This document shows, one piece after another, positions 26,931-34,692 of a stretch of 64,000 nt of DNA; position 1 is the first letter of the stretch, and each line of letters begins with the position of its first letter. This DNA is from Micromonospora chersina (lineage in GTDB: Bacteria; Actinomycetota; Actinomycetes; Mycobacteriales; Micromonosporaceae): assembly GCF_900091475.1 (NCBI RefSeq), contig NZ_FMIB01000002.1:4898001-4962000 (forward strand), written 5' to 3'. Made by a program: the position numbers and the translations under genes. Below the pieces are notes generated by a model. The model worked only from the letters and a program-made list of their open reading frames with translations, searched no databases and was not told where the DNA came from.

Positions 26931-28451
26931 TCACGACTGAGGTGCGAAGCGCAGCAGGTTCCAGGAGCAGGCGGGCAGTGCCACGGAGCACCGGCCGCCG
27001 TCGGGGGTGGGGGTGGTGAGCTGCCGGGGCGTCACCCGGGTGGGCTCCGCCTCGGTGTTCGTGGCGGCCGGGTCGGCGCCGGCCGCGAGGGTGACGTGTT
27101 CGACCGCGCGCAGGCCGGGCAGGCCGCGCAGGTCCAGGTCGACCGGGAGCTCGTTCGGGCCCCGGTTGACCGCGAAGACGGCCAGCTCGCCGGTCTCCTC
27201 GTCGTGCACGGCGACGGTGTCCAGCACCGGCACCTCGCCGTACCGCTTCGTCTCGTAGGTCGGGCCGACCGGCTCGGTGCGCAGCACGGTGCCGCGCGCG
27301 TGCCGGGCGGTCAGGGCGAACGGGTGGAAGATGCTCTGCCGCCAGGCCGGGCCGCCGGTCCGGGTCCGGATCGGGGCGATCACGTTGGCGAGCTGGGCCT
27401 GGCAGGCCACCCCGACCCGGTCGGCGTGCCGGAGAAGGGTGATCAGCAGGTCGCCGACCACCACCGCGTCGACCGCGGTGAAGTCGTCCTCGATCAGGGC
27501 GGGTGCCTCGACCCAGCCGCGCCGGTCCAGGTCGGCCTGGAGGCGCGACTCGTACCAGACGTTCCACTCGTCGAAGGAGATCTTCAGCTTGCGCTTCTGC
27601 CGCTGCTTGGCGGCCACGTGGTCGGCGGTGGCGACCACCTCGCGGATGAAGTTGTCCATGTCCACGGCCGAGGCCAGGATGCTGGCCCGGTCGCCGTCAG
27701 ACGGGTCGTAGTAGGTGTGGGCCGAGATGTAGTCGACGTGTTCGTAGGTGTGCTCCAGGACTGTCGCCTCCCACGCCGCGAAGGTCGGCATCCTGCGGTT
27801 GGAGCTGCCGCAGGCGACCAGGCTGATCGAGGGGTCGATCATCTTCATGGCGCGGGCGGTCTCGGCGGCGAGCCGGCCGTACTCGTCGGCGGTCTTGTGG
27901 CCGACCTGCCACGGGCCGTCCAGTTCGTTGCCGAGGCACCAGAGCCGCACCCCGTACGGGTCCTCGGCGCCGTGCTTGCGGCGCAGGTCGGACAGCTGGG
28001 TGCCGCCCGGGTGGTTGGCGTACTCCAGCAGGTCGCACGCCTCCTGCACGCCGCGGGTGCCGAGGTTCACCGCCATCATGGGCTCGACGCCGGCCTCGAC
28101 CGCCCAGGTCATGAACTCGTCCAGCCCGAACGCGTTGGTCTCCACGGTCTTCCAGGCCAGGTCGAGCCGGCGCGGGCGGTCGCCGACCGGGCCGACGCCG
28201 TCCTCCCAGCGGTAGCCGGAGACGAAGTTGCCGCCCGGGTAGCGGACCACGGAGACGCCCAGCTCGCGGGTCAGCTCCAGCACGTCGCGCCGGAAGCCGC
28301 GCGGGTCGGCGTCCGGGTGGCCCGGCTCGTAGATCCCGCCGTAGACGCAGCGCCCCATGTGTTCGACGAAGGAACCGAAGAGGCGACGGTCGGCCGCGCC
28401 GATGGTGAAGGTCGGGTCGATCGTCAGCTGCGCGTTCGGCACGGATGCCAC
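26931..28451 (-). CDS. abfA: GH51 alpha-L-arabinofuranosidase
   Basis: The 506-residue enzyme lacks a signal peptide and so is cytoplasmic. The GH51 catalytic residues are visible: acid/base Glu176 in WCLGNELDGPW and nucleophile Glu295 in ISFDEWNVWY. The N-terminus FGSFVEHMGRCVYGGIYEPG and the C-terminal beta domain are typical and length is normal. It releases L-arabinose from imported arabino-oligosaccharides. It is the first gene of the minus-strand operon and is divergent from its probable LacI repressor. The 5' region holds a palindrome (28469-28488) and the operators (28502-28525). Confidence 0.95.
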   Translation of the reverse strand: MASVPNAQLTIDPTFTIGAADRRLFGSFVEHMGRCVYGGIYEPGHPDADPRGFRRDVLELTRELGVSVVRYPGGNFVSGYRWEDGVGPVGDRPRRLDLAWKTVETNAFGLDEFMTWAVEAGVEPMMAVNLGTRGVQEACDLLEYANHPGGTQLSDLRRKHGAEDPYGVRLWCLGNELDGPWQVGHKTADEYGRLAAETARAMKMIDPSISLVACGSSNRRMPTFAAWEATVLEHTYEHVDYISAHTYYDPSDGDRASILASAVDMDNFIREVVATADHVAAKQRQKRKLKISFDEWNVWYESRLQADLDRRGWVEAPALIEDDFTAVDAVVVGDLLITLLRHADRVGVACQAQLANVIAPIRTRTGGPAWRQSIFHPFALTARHARGTVLRTEPVGPTYETKRYGEVPVLDTVAVHDEETGELAVFAVNRGPNELPVDLDLRGLPGLRAVEHVTLAAGADPAATNTEAEPTRVTPRQLTTPTPDGGRCSVALPACSWNLLRFAPQS

Positions 28452-28468
28452 CTTTCCTCGGTGCTGTC

Positions 28469-28488
28469 CCGGTGACCTCGGTCACCGG
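28469..28488. promoter_or_regulatory. palindrome in the abfA leader
   Basis: CCGGTGAC-CTCG-GTCACCGG is a perfect 8-base inverted repeat located 18 to 37 bases upstream of the abfA start codon. It could be a hairpin in the abfA mRNA leader or a second operator. It does not resemble the AACGTT-centred sites next to it. Confidence 0.55.
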
Positions 28489-28498
28489 TGTCCCTGGT

Positions 28499-28527
28499 TT
28501 GTACAACGTTGTAAGCAACGATGTAAA
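28499..28527. promoter_or_regulatory. divergent promoter with two LacI-type operators
   Basis: TACAACGTTGTA (28502-28513) is a perfect 12-base palindrome with the central CG typical of LacI-family operators. AGCAACGATGTA (28514-28525) is an adjacent imperfect copy. The operators overlap a possible plus-strand promoter, TTGTAC (28499-28504), 17 bases, TGTAAA (28522-28527), and a possible minus-strand -35 TTTACA. Binding would shut off both directions. The promoter elements are weak matches and are inferred. Confidence 0.75.
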
Positions 28528-28590
28528 GGGGTCGTTACGTCGTCGTGACGCGGTAGAGTGCGCCCCAGCAGTCACCCGGGAGGAAGTTCA

Positions 28591-29598
28591 GTGCGGCACA
28601 GGCTCAAGGACGTCGCGGAACGGGCCGGCGTGTCGGTGAAGACCGTCTCCAATGTGGTGAACGGCTACCAGCACGTCCGCGCGGACACCCGCGCCCGGGT
28701 CGAGGCGGCCATCGCCGAACTCAACTACCGGCCCAACCTCTCCGCCCGCAACCTGCGCAAGGGGCGCACCGGGGTGATCGCCCTGGCCGTGCCCGAGCTG
28801 GACATCCCCTACTTCGCCGAGCTGGCCCGGCACGTCGTCACCGCCGCCGCCGAGCACGGCTGGACGGTGCTTATCGACCAGACCGGCGGCGGCCCCGAGC
28901 AGGAACGGAAAGCCGCGAGCGGCATCGGCGACCACATGATCGACGGCCTGATCTTCAGCCCGCTCGCGCTCACCGCCGACGACCTCGCCGGCCTCGACGG
29001 CATGCCCATGGTGCTGCTCGGCGAGCGGGTCGACCACGGCCCCGCCGACCACGTGGTGGTCGACAACGTGGCCGCCGCCCGGGAGATCACCGCCCACCTG
29101 GTCGGGCTCGGCCGCCGCCGGATCGCCGCGATCGGCTCGCAGCGCACCCCCGAGGGGGCCAGCGCCCGGCTCCGCCTGGCCGGCTACACCGCCGCGCTGG
29201 CCGACGCCGGCATCGCGTACGACGAGCGGCTCGTGGCGCCCGCGCCGGCCTGGCACCGCGCGGACGGCGCGGCCGCCATGCGGCACCTGCTCTCCACCGG
29301 GGTACGCCCCGACGCCGTCTTCTGCTTCAACGACACCCTGGCCCTCGGCGCGCTGCGGGCCCTGCACGAGGCCGGCCTGCGGGTGCCCGACGACGTCGCG
29401 GTGGCCGGCTTCGACGACATCGAGGACGGCCGCTTCTCCATCCCCACCCTGAGCACGGTGGCCCCCGACAAGGAACGGATCGCCCGTCTGGCGGTGGAAC
29501 TCCTGGCCGACCGCCTGACGGCCGACCGGGAGGCCCCACCCCGCGAGCTGGTGGCCCCCCACCGCCTGGCCCTCCGCGAGTCCGCCCCGTCTCGTTGA
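28591..29598 (+). CDS. LacI-family transcriptional regulator of the arabinan operon
   Basis: The 335-residue protein starts VRHRLKDVAERAGVSVKTVS, the LacI HTH followed by the hinge helix (about residues 45-60, PNLSARNLRKGRTG). A periplasmic-binding-like ligand domain follows, ending in the dimerising segment VAVAGFDDIEDGRFSIPTLS. The GTG at 28591 was chosen because GGGAGGAAG precedes it and the HTH begins at once; an upstream in-frame start would add 11 unlikely residues. Divergent position and the palindromic operators between it and abfA make it the likely arabinose-responsive repressor. The stop codon TGA lies in a family A hairpin arm. Confidence 0.94.
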   Translation: MRHRLKDVAERAGVSVKTVSNVVNGYQHVRADTRARVEAAIAELNYRPNLSARNLRKGRTGVIALAVPELDIPYFAELARHVVTAAAEHGWTVLIDQTGGGPEQERKAASGIGDHMIDGLIFSPLALTADDLAGLDGMPMVLLGERVDHGPADHVVVDNVAAAREITAHLVGLGRRRIAAIGSQRTPEGASARLRLAGYTAALADAGIAYDERLVAPAPAWHRADGAAAMRHLLSTGVRPDAVFCFNDTLALGALRALHEAGLRVPDDVAVAGFDDIEDGRFSIPTLSTVAPDKERIARLAVELLADRLTADREAPPRELVAPHRLALRESAPSR

Positions 29599-29654
29599 TC
29601 ATGAGGTTGGCGGCGAAGTCGATCTCCTGAGGTGCCGCCATCCTCATGATCGAC
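29594..29654. repeat. hairpin repeat, family A copy 2
   Basis: Left arm 29594-29614 (begins GTTGATCATGAGGTTGG) and right arm 29634-29654 are inverted repeats with 2 mismatches in 21. The loop is 19 bases. It separates the convergent LacI and methyltransferase genes and can act as a terminator. The LacI gene TGA stop is the TGA of GTTGATCA. Confidence 0.85.
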
Positions 29655-29670
29655 GGCGCGACCTGCGGGG

Positions 29671-30396
29671 TCAGTCGAAGAAGCGGGCCAGGTGGGAGCT
29701 TGACGGGCCGGGCGCGTCGGGCCCCAGGGGGGTCAGGTCGGCGAAGATGGAGGCGCCGTCGTTGCCCACGTGCAGCGGGTACCAGCGCGGTGTGCCGGGC
29801 GGGCGCTGACCGCAGACGCCCTTGATGGTCTGCACGTCCAGCAGGCGGACGTGGGTCGGGTCGGCCACCGCGTTCACGTGCCGCCACCAGGGGCTCATCA
29901 CGTGCAGCACGCCGCCCGGGCGCAGCACCCGGTGGCACTCGTCCAGCAGCGGCAGGAAGTCGATCAGGTGCTCCAGGATGTGCACCGCGAAGAACACGTC
30001 CACCGAGTCGTCGGCCAGCGGCAGCGAGCCGGACAGGTCCGCTACCGCGTTCACCCCGGGCGCCGGGTAGATGTCCAGCCCCAGGTTGCCGGGCCACTGC
30101 TTGGTCGCCCCGCAACCCAGGTCCACCACTACGGGGGCGCGCCCGGCGACGCTCACCTTGCACCACACGGCGAGCACTCCGGCCAGCCGGCCCACCAGGT
30201 CGCGGACCAGCCGCAGCTGGGCCGGGTCGGCGACCGCGCCGTCGAGGTGGGCGACGCCCCGGTCGAAGCGCACCTCCACGGCCAGCCCGCGCAGCCGCTC
30301 GTCGTGCCGGGCCAGGTCGACCCACGCCTCGGTGAGGAAGCCGTCGACCTCCCGCAGCCGCTCGCCCGACAGTGCGGATTGCGCCATCGCCACCAT
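29671..30396 (-). CDS. class I SAM methyltransferase with an N-terminal BON-like domain
   Basis: The 241-residue protein has two parts. Residues about 37-84 (VEVRFDRGVAHLDGAVADPA through LAGVLAVWCKVSVAG) resemble a BON domain. Residues about 88-235 are a methyltransferase with VVVDLGCGATKQW (motif I), LGLDIYPAPGVNAVADL, DVFFAVHILEHLIDF and VLRPGGVLHVMSPWWRH. The ATG at 30396 follows GGAGGTGG. Methyltransferases of this sort often act on sugar lipids or surface glycans. The substrate is unknown. The BON resemblance is by eye and needs a profile search. Confidence 0.82.
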   Translation of the reverse strand: MVAMAQSALSGERLREVDGFLTEAWVDLARHDERLRGLAVEVRFDRGVAHLDGAVADPAQLRLVRDLVGRLAGVLAVWCKVSVAGRAPVVVDLGCGATKQWPGNLGLDIYPAPGVNAVADLSGSLPLADDSVDVFFAVHILEHLIDFLPLLDECHRVLRPGGVLHVMSPWWRHVNAVADPTHVRLLDVQTIKGVCGQRPPGTPRWYPLHVGNDGASIFADLTPLGPDAPGPSSSHLARFFD

Positions 30397-30485
30397 GCGC
30401 CCACCTCCGGGCGGCGCGATACCCGCATCCCCGCCCGATATGCCTCACCTGCCCGAATCCGGGCCGGTGCCGGACGGCGCGCCGG

Positions 30486-30803
30486 TCAGCCGGCGATGGT
30501 GCGGCGGGCGGTGCGGGAGCCGCGCATCCGCTGGCGGGGCTGCGGGGCGGCCGCCTTCGGCCGCTTCAGGTGGTAGCGGTGCAACTCGTTGTTGCCGGGC
30601 AGCGACGGGTCCTCGCTCATGGCGACCAGTTCCCAGCCCTGGTCACCGGCCCGGTTCAGGTGGGCCAGCGCGGTGTCGCCGTACGGCGTGACGTCGATCA
30701 TGGAGCCGTCCGGGCCGTACCAGATGAAGACGACCTCCCACCCGATGTCGGTGGTGGCGGCCTGGCGGCGGCGGACCAGCAGCGCGTACTCCCACTTGAG
30801 CAT
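30486..30803 (-). CDS. small conserved protein of unknown function, DUF4177-like
   Basis: The 105-residue protein begins MLKWEYALLVRRR and contains HLNRAGDQGWELVAMSED, a pattern seen in DUF4177 and related small proteins. The C-terminus is basic and Arg/Ala/Pro-rich (PKAAAPQPRQRMRGSRTARR), which could bind nucleic acid or the ribosome. It has no signal peptide or membrane helix. It lies 38 bases downstream of the ABC-F gene on the same strand, so cotranscription is possible. Function is unknown. Confidence 0.8.
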   Translation of the reverse strand: MLKWEYALLVRRRQAATTDIGWEVVFIWYGPDGSMIDVTPYGDTALAHLNRAGDQGWELVAMSEDPSLPGNNELHRYHLKRPKAAAPQPRQRMRGSRTARRTIAG

Positions 30804-30841
30804 GGGCTCATTCTCACCCCGCGCGACCGGGTCGGCACGGA

Positions 30842-32479
30842 TCAATCCTCGGCGATCCGTCCGCCCGCCACCCGCAGCCGCCGGTTCACGCTCACCGCGT
30901 CCAGCATCCGCCGGTCGTGGGTCACCAGCAGCAGGGTCCCCGGGTAGCCGGCCAGCGCCGACTCCAGCTGCTCGATCGCCGGCAGGTCCAGGTGGTTGGT
31001 CGGCTCGTCCAGCACCAGCAGGTTCACCCCGCGCCCCTGGAGCAGGGCCAGCGCCGCCCGGGTCCGCTCGCCGGGGGAGAGGGTGGCCGCCGGCCGCAGC
31101 ACGTGGTCGGCCCGCAGGCCGAACTTGGCCAGCAGCGTCCGCACATCCGCCGGGCTCTGCTCGGGTACGGCGGCGCCGAACGCGTCCAGCAGCGGCTGGT
31201 CGCCGAGGAAGAGCCCCCGCGCCTGGTCCACCTCGCCCACCACCACGCCCGGGCCGAGCGCGGAGTGCCCCTCGTCCAGCGGCAGCCGGCCGAGCAGCGC
31301 GGCCAGCAGGGTGCTCTTGCCGGAGCCGTTCGCCCCGGTGATCGCCACCCGGTCGGCCCAGTCGATCTGGAGGTCCACCGGGCCGAGGGTGAAGTCGCCA
31401 CGGCGTACGACCGCGCCCCGGAGCGCGGCCACGACGGCGCCGGCGCGGGGCGCGGCGGCGATCTCCATCCGCAGCTCCCACTCCTTGCGCGGCTCCTCGA
31501 CCACCTCCAGCCGCTCGATCAACCGCTCGGTCTGCCGGGCCTTCGCCGCCTGCTTCTCGCTGGCTTCGGAGCGGAACTTGCGGCCGATCTTGTCGTTGTC
31601 GGTGGCCTTGCGGCGGGCGTTCTTCACGCCCTTCTCCATCCAGGACCGCTGCGTCCGGGCCCGCGCCTCCAGCTGGGCCCGGGTGCCGGCGTACTCCTCG
31701 TACTCCTCGCGGGCGTGCCGGCGGGCCACCTCGCGCTCCTCCAGGTAGGCGGCGTAGCCGCCGCCGAAGTGGTTGACCTGCCCCTGGTGCAGGTCCAGCT
31801 CCACGATCCGGGTGACCGTCCGGGTGAGGAACTCCCGGTCGTGGCTGACCAGCACCGTGCCGGCGCGCAGCCCGGTGACGAACCGCTCCAGCCGGTCCAG
31901 GCCGGCCAGGTCCAGGTCGTTGGTGGGCTCGTCGAGCAGAAAGACGTCGTACCGGCTCAGCAGCAGCGAGGCCAGCCCGGCCCGTGCCGCCTGGCCGCCG
32001 GACAGGCCCGTCATCGGGTGCTCCAGGTCGACCCGGAGCCCCAGCTCGGCGGCCACCTGCTCGGCCCGCTCGTCCAGGTCCGCCCCGCCCAGGTCGAGCC
32101 AGCGCTCCAGCGCCGTGGCGTACGCGTCGTCCGCGCCCGGAGCGCCGGCGGTCAGCGCCTCGGTGGCGGCGTCCAGGGCCGCCTGTGCCGCCGTCACCCC
32201 GGTACGCCGGGCCAGGAAGTCCCGGACCGTCTCACCCGGCCGGCGCTCCGGCTCCTGCGGCAGGTAGCCGACGGTGGCGGCCGGCGGGTTCAACGCCACC
32301 GACCCCTGCTCCAGGGGCTGGAGCCCGCCGAGGGTGCGCAGCAGGGTGGACTTGCCGGCGCCGTTCACCCCGACCAGCCCGACCACGTCGCCCGGGGCGA
32401 CCACGAGGTCCAGGTCGGTGAAGAGGAGGCGGTCGCCGTGCCCGGCGGTGAGGTCCTTGGCGATCAACGTGGCGCTCAT
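30842..32479 (-). CDS. ABC-F family ATP-binding protein
   Basis: The 545-residue soluble protein has two ABC ATPase domains and no membrane helix. Domain 1 has Walker A GLVGVNGAGKSTLLRT and signature LSGGQAARAGLASLLL. Domain 2 has Walker A AITGANGSGKSTLLAA and signature LSPGERTRAALALLQG. Between them lies a charged helical linker (about residues 225-320, rich in Arg/Lys/Glu). ABC-F proteins act on the ribosome as translation factors (EttA-like) or protect it from antibiotics. The subclass cannot be decided here. The start MSATLIAKDLTAGHG was chosen over an upstream ORF extension that lacks domain similarity. Confidence 0.92.
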   Translation of the reverse strand: MSATLIAKDLTAGHGDRLLFTDLDLVVAPGDVVGLVGVNGAGKSTLLRTLGGLQPLEQGSVALNPPAATVGYLPQEPERRPGETVRDFLARRTGVTAAQAALDAATEALTAGAPGADDAYATALERWLDLGGADLDERAEQVAAELGLRVDLEHPMTGLSGGQAARAGLASLLLSRYDVFLLDEPTNDLDLAGLDRLERFVTGLRAGTVLVSHDREFLTRTVTRIVELDLHQGQVNHFGGGYAAYLEEREVARRHAREEYEEYAGTRAQLEARARTQRSWMEKGVKNARRKATDNDKIGRKFRSEASEKQAAKARQTERLIERLEVVEEPRKEWELRMEIAAAPRAGAVVAALRGAVVRRGDFTLGPVDLQIDWADRVAITGANGSGKSTLLAALLGRLPLDEGHSALGPGVVVGEVDQARGLFLGDQPLLDAFGAAVPEQSPADVRTLLAKFGLRADHVLRPAATLSPGERTRAALALLQGRGVNLLVLDEPTNHLDLPAIEQLESALAGYPGTLLLVTHDRRMLDAVSVNRRLRVAGGRIAED

Positions 32480-32558
32480 GAGGAGACCGAGCCTACCGGC
32501 GCGGCGAATCGGTTGACCCGCGCTCGGGGCCGGCCGGGGGTGAGGAAGACTCACAGCC

Positions 32559-33329
32559 GTGGTGACCACTCTGGCGATCGACTGCGGGGGCGGCGGGATC
32601 AAGGCCTCCGTGCTGGACGCCGCGGGGACGATGCGGGCCCGCCCGCTGCGCGTCCCCACGCCGTACCCGCTGCCGCCGACCCTGTTCGTCAAGACGCTGC
32701 TGGACCTCGGCGGCCGGCTGCCCGCGGCGGACCGGCTCACCGTCGGGATGCCCGGCATGATCCGGCACGGCGTGGTGGTGGCCACCCCGCACTACGTGAC
32801 CCGCTCCGGCCCGCGCAGCCGCGTCGACCCCGCCCTGGTCGCCGAATGGTCCGGGTACGACGTGCGCACCGCCCTGGCCGAGGCGTTCGGCGTCCCGGCA
32901 CTGGTGCTCAACGACGCCGAGGTGCACGGCGCGGGCGTGGTCGCCGGCACCGGCTGCGAGCTGGTGCTGACCCTCGGCACCGGGCTGGGCAGCGCGCTCT
33001 TCGACGGTGGGGTGCTCGCGCCCCACCTGGAGCTGTCGCACGCCCCGGTGCGCTGGAACACGACCTACGACACGTACGTCGGGGAGCCGGAACGGCGGCG
33101 GCTCGGCGACGCGTTCTGGTCCCGGCGGATCCGGCAGGTCGTGGACGGCCTGCGGCCGGTCTTCCGCTGGGACCGGCTCTACCTGGGCGGCGGCAACTCG
33201 CGGCTGATCCGGCCGGAACAACTGGCCCGGATGGGCGACGACGTCGTTGTCGTCCCGAACACGGCCGGAATCGTCGGTGGTGTCCGGGCCTGGGACCTCG
33301 TGGGCGACCGGTTCGACCCGACCCCCTGA
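32559..33329 (+). CDS. ROK-family sugar kinase, polyphosphate glucokinase-like
   Basis: The 256-residue protein carries an ASKHA phosphate-binding loop, LAIDCGGGGIKASVLD, near the start and a second at LVLTLGTGLGSALFDGG (about residues 133-149). LVLNDAEVHG supplies the catalytic Asp. It lacks the CxCGxxGC zinc motif of many ROK proteins, as do actinobacterial polyphosphate/ATP glucokinases, and its length matches them. It would phosphorylate glucose or a related sugar. Two tandem GTG codons start at 32559. It is divergent from the ABC-F gene and separated by 91 bases from the TPR gene. Confidence 0.87.
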   Translation: MVTTLAIDCGGGGIKASVLDAAGTMRARPLRVPTPYPLPPTLFVKTLLDLGGRLPAADRLTVGMPGMIRHGVVVATPHYVTRSGPRSRVDPALVAEWSGYDVRTALAEAFGVPALVLNDAEVHGAGVVAGTGCELVLTLGTGLGSALFDGGVLAPHLELSHAPVRWNTTYDTYVGEPERRRLGDAFWSRRIRQVVDGLRPVFRWDRLYLGGGNSRLIRPEQLARMGDDVVVVPNTAGIVGGVRAWDLVGDRFDPTP

Positions 33330-33420
33330 CCGCGATCACACCCGAAGGAACACTCGCGGTACGGCTGGTGTTGTGCCAGCGTCGGACAAAGGGCTGGCGC
33401 GACACGAGGAGGTGGGTCGA

Positions 33421-33786
33421 GTGGATCTTCTGGCGGAGTACCGGCGGGCGACCATGTTCTTCGAAGCAGGTGACCCGACCGGAGCGGCCCGGCTGCTCGA
33501 ACCCATCGTCGAGGCCGAGCCCGGCAACTCCTCGGTCCGGCAGCTGCTGGCCCGGGCGTACTTCCAGTCGGCCCAGCTCAACCGGGCCGAGGAGCAGTTG
33601 CGCGAGCTGGTCGACCGGGACCCGAGCGACCACTACGCGCACCACGTGCTGGGCCGGACGCTGGAGCGGATGAACCGCCCCGCCGACGCGCTGCGGCACC
33701 TGCGCATCGCGGCGGCCATGTACTCGACAAACACCGACTACACCGAGGCGCTGCGTCGGGTGGAGGGCAAGGTCGGCGGCCGCTGA
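33421..33786 (+). CDS. tetratricopeptide repeat protein
   Basis: The 121-residue cytoplasmic protein consists of about three TPR motifs (FFEAGDPTGAARLLEPIVEA, LLARAYFQSAQLNRAEEQLR, HVLGRTLERMNRPADALRHL). Such small TPR proteins serve as scaffolds; no specific partner can be named. The GTG at 33421 follows GAGGAGGTGG. A strong hairpin terminator follows the stop at once. Confidence 0.88.
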   Translation: MDLLAEYRRATMFFEAGDPTGAARLLEPIVEAEPGNSSVRQLLARAYFQSAQLNRAEEQLRELVDRDPSDHYAHHVLGRTLERMNRPADALRHLRIAAAMYSTNTDYTEALRRVEGKVGGR

Positions 33787-33796
33787 CGGTCGACCA

Positions 33797-33826
33797 CGAA
33801 GGGCAGCCCCGCCGGGCTGCCCTTCG
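33797..33826 (+). terminator. strong hairpin terminator
   Basis: A perfect 13-base stem (CGAAGGGCAGCCC, 33797-33809, with its complement 33814-33826) and a 4-base loop lie 11 bases after the TPR gene. This isolates it from the Smr gene. Confidence 0.85.
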
Positions 33827-33845
33827 TCGTACCTACGATGGTCTG

Positions 33846-34100
33846 GTGAAGCTCAAGCTGGATCTCCACGACATCTACAACCGGGGCCACGACATCGACC
33901 GCGCACTGCGCGGGATCATGGACGAGGCGGTCGCGAAGAAGGCCACACTCGTGGAGATCATCACGGGCAAGGGGTCCGGCCAGCTCAAGAAGAAGGTGCT
34001 GCGCTTCCTCGACCAGAAGGACGTCAAGCAGCTCTACCACCGCGTCGAGAAGGACTCGAAGAACTTCGGCCGCCTCTTCGTCCACTTCCGCTGGAAATAG
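33846..34100 (+). CDS. Smr-domain protein (84 aa)
   Basis: The protein is a stand-alone small MutS-related (Smr) domain: LKLDLHDIYNRGHDIDRAL near the start and VEIITGKGSGQLKKKVLRFL with the TGxGxG-type loop. Smr domains are DNA or RNA nicking or binding modules. Length is that of a bare domain, without MutS2 parts. The GTG at 33846 gives VKLKLDLHD. The 20-base leader after the terminator suggests its own promoter or read-through. Confidence 0.85.
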   Translation: MKLKLDLHDIYNRGHDIDRALRGIMDEAVAKKATLVEIITGKGSGQLKKKVLRFLDQKDVKQLYHRVEKDSKNFGRLFVHFRWK

Positions 34101-34106
34101 CGGGAT

Positions 34107-34517
34107 CTATCCGCTCCGGATGCCGGTGGACAGGTGGGGTGCGAGGTAGCGGATCATCGGCCCGTCCGGGTCCTGGTAGTCGAGCACGACGTCCGGATCA
34201 CCGCCGTCCTGCGCAGGAGCGCCGGTCACCCGGACGTCCACGCGGAACACGCCGCGATCGGTGTCGCTGGCGGGCCCGCCCGTGATGACCACGACGCCCG
34301 GGTCGCCGGCCTCTCCCGGCTCCGACCCGGCCGCACGACAGCGGCAGACGCGGCCCCGGGCGTGCAGGGCCTGTGCCAGGTGGTCGACCACGGCGAGGCG
34401 GGACGCGGGGCAGGCCACCTCGATCCGTAGGCCCTTGTCGACCGATGCCGCGACGATCGCGTCGGCGATCGTCGCCAGCGCTGCCCGCTCCCTCGCGATC
34501 GCGGAGAGGTCAGTCAC
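34107..34517 (-). CDS. hypothetical protein, possibly a degenerate uridine-kinase-like protein
   Basis: The 136-residue protein is not firmly recognised. The order of elements (VDKGLRIEVACPASRLAVV followed by a helix, then PDVVLDYQDPDGPMIRYLAP) recalls actinobacterial uridine-kinase-like proteins, in which a P-loop GPSGSGKT precedes the helix and DPDVVVDNTDP lies near the end. Here the P-loop position reads ACPASRLA, so the nucleotide-binding loop is lost. It may be a remnant or a repurposed fold. Convergent with the Smr gene (6-base gap) and divergent from the ltrA-like gene. Confidence 0.6.
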   Translation of the reverse strand: MTDLSAIARERAALATIADAIVAASVDKGLRIEVACPASRLAVVDHLAQALHARGRVCRCRAAGSEPGEAGDPGVVVITGGPASDTDRGVFRVDVRVTGAPAQDGGDPDVVLDYQDPDGPMIRYLAPHLSTGIRSG

Positions 34518-34692
34518 GGCGGTGCCGTTCGACCAAGCTTGGCTTCACCTTCGTACAGGCGCGACGGGGCCGGCCGCTTGTTACATCGCCGGGAACGCCG
34601 ATCCGGGGACGGGCCACCGGGGCGGCCCCGATAATCGGCGGGGACGCAGCGGCGCCCGCGACCCGGCGTCGACGGGTGGCGGGAGGCCGGGC

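Noticed and set aside
22746..29598. Horizontally acquired sugar island
   Set aside because: Base composition and gene style match the neighbours and there are no integrase, tRNA or insertion-sequence borders.
30842..32479. Antibiotic-resistance ABC-F with leader-peptide attenuation
   Set aside because: No upstream leader ORF or alternative hairpins are visible in the 79-base leader; resistance cannot be claimed.
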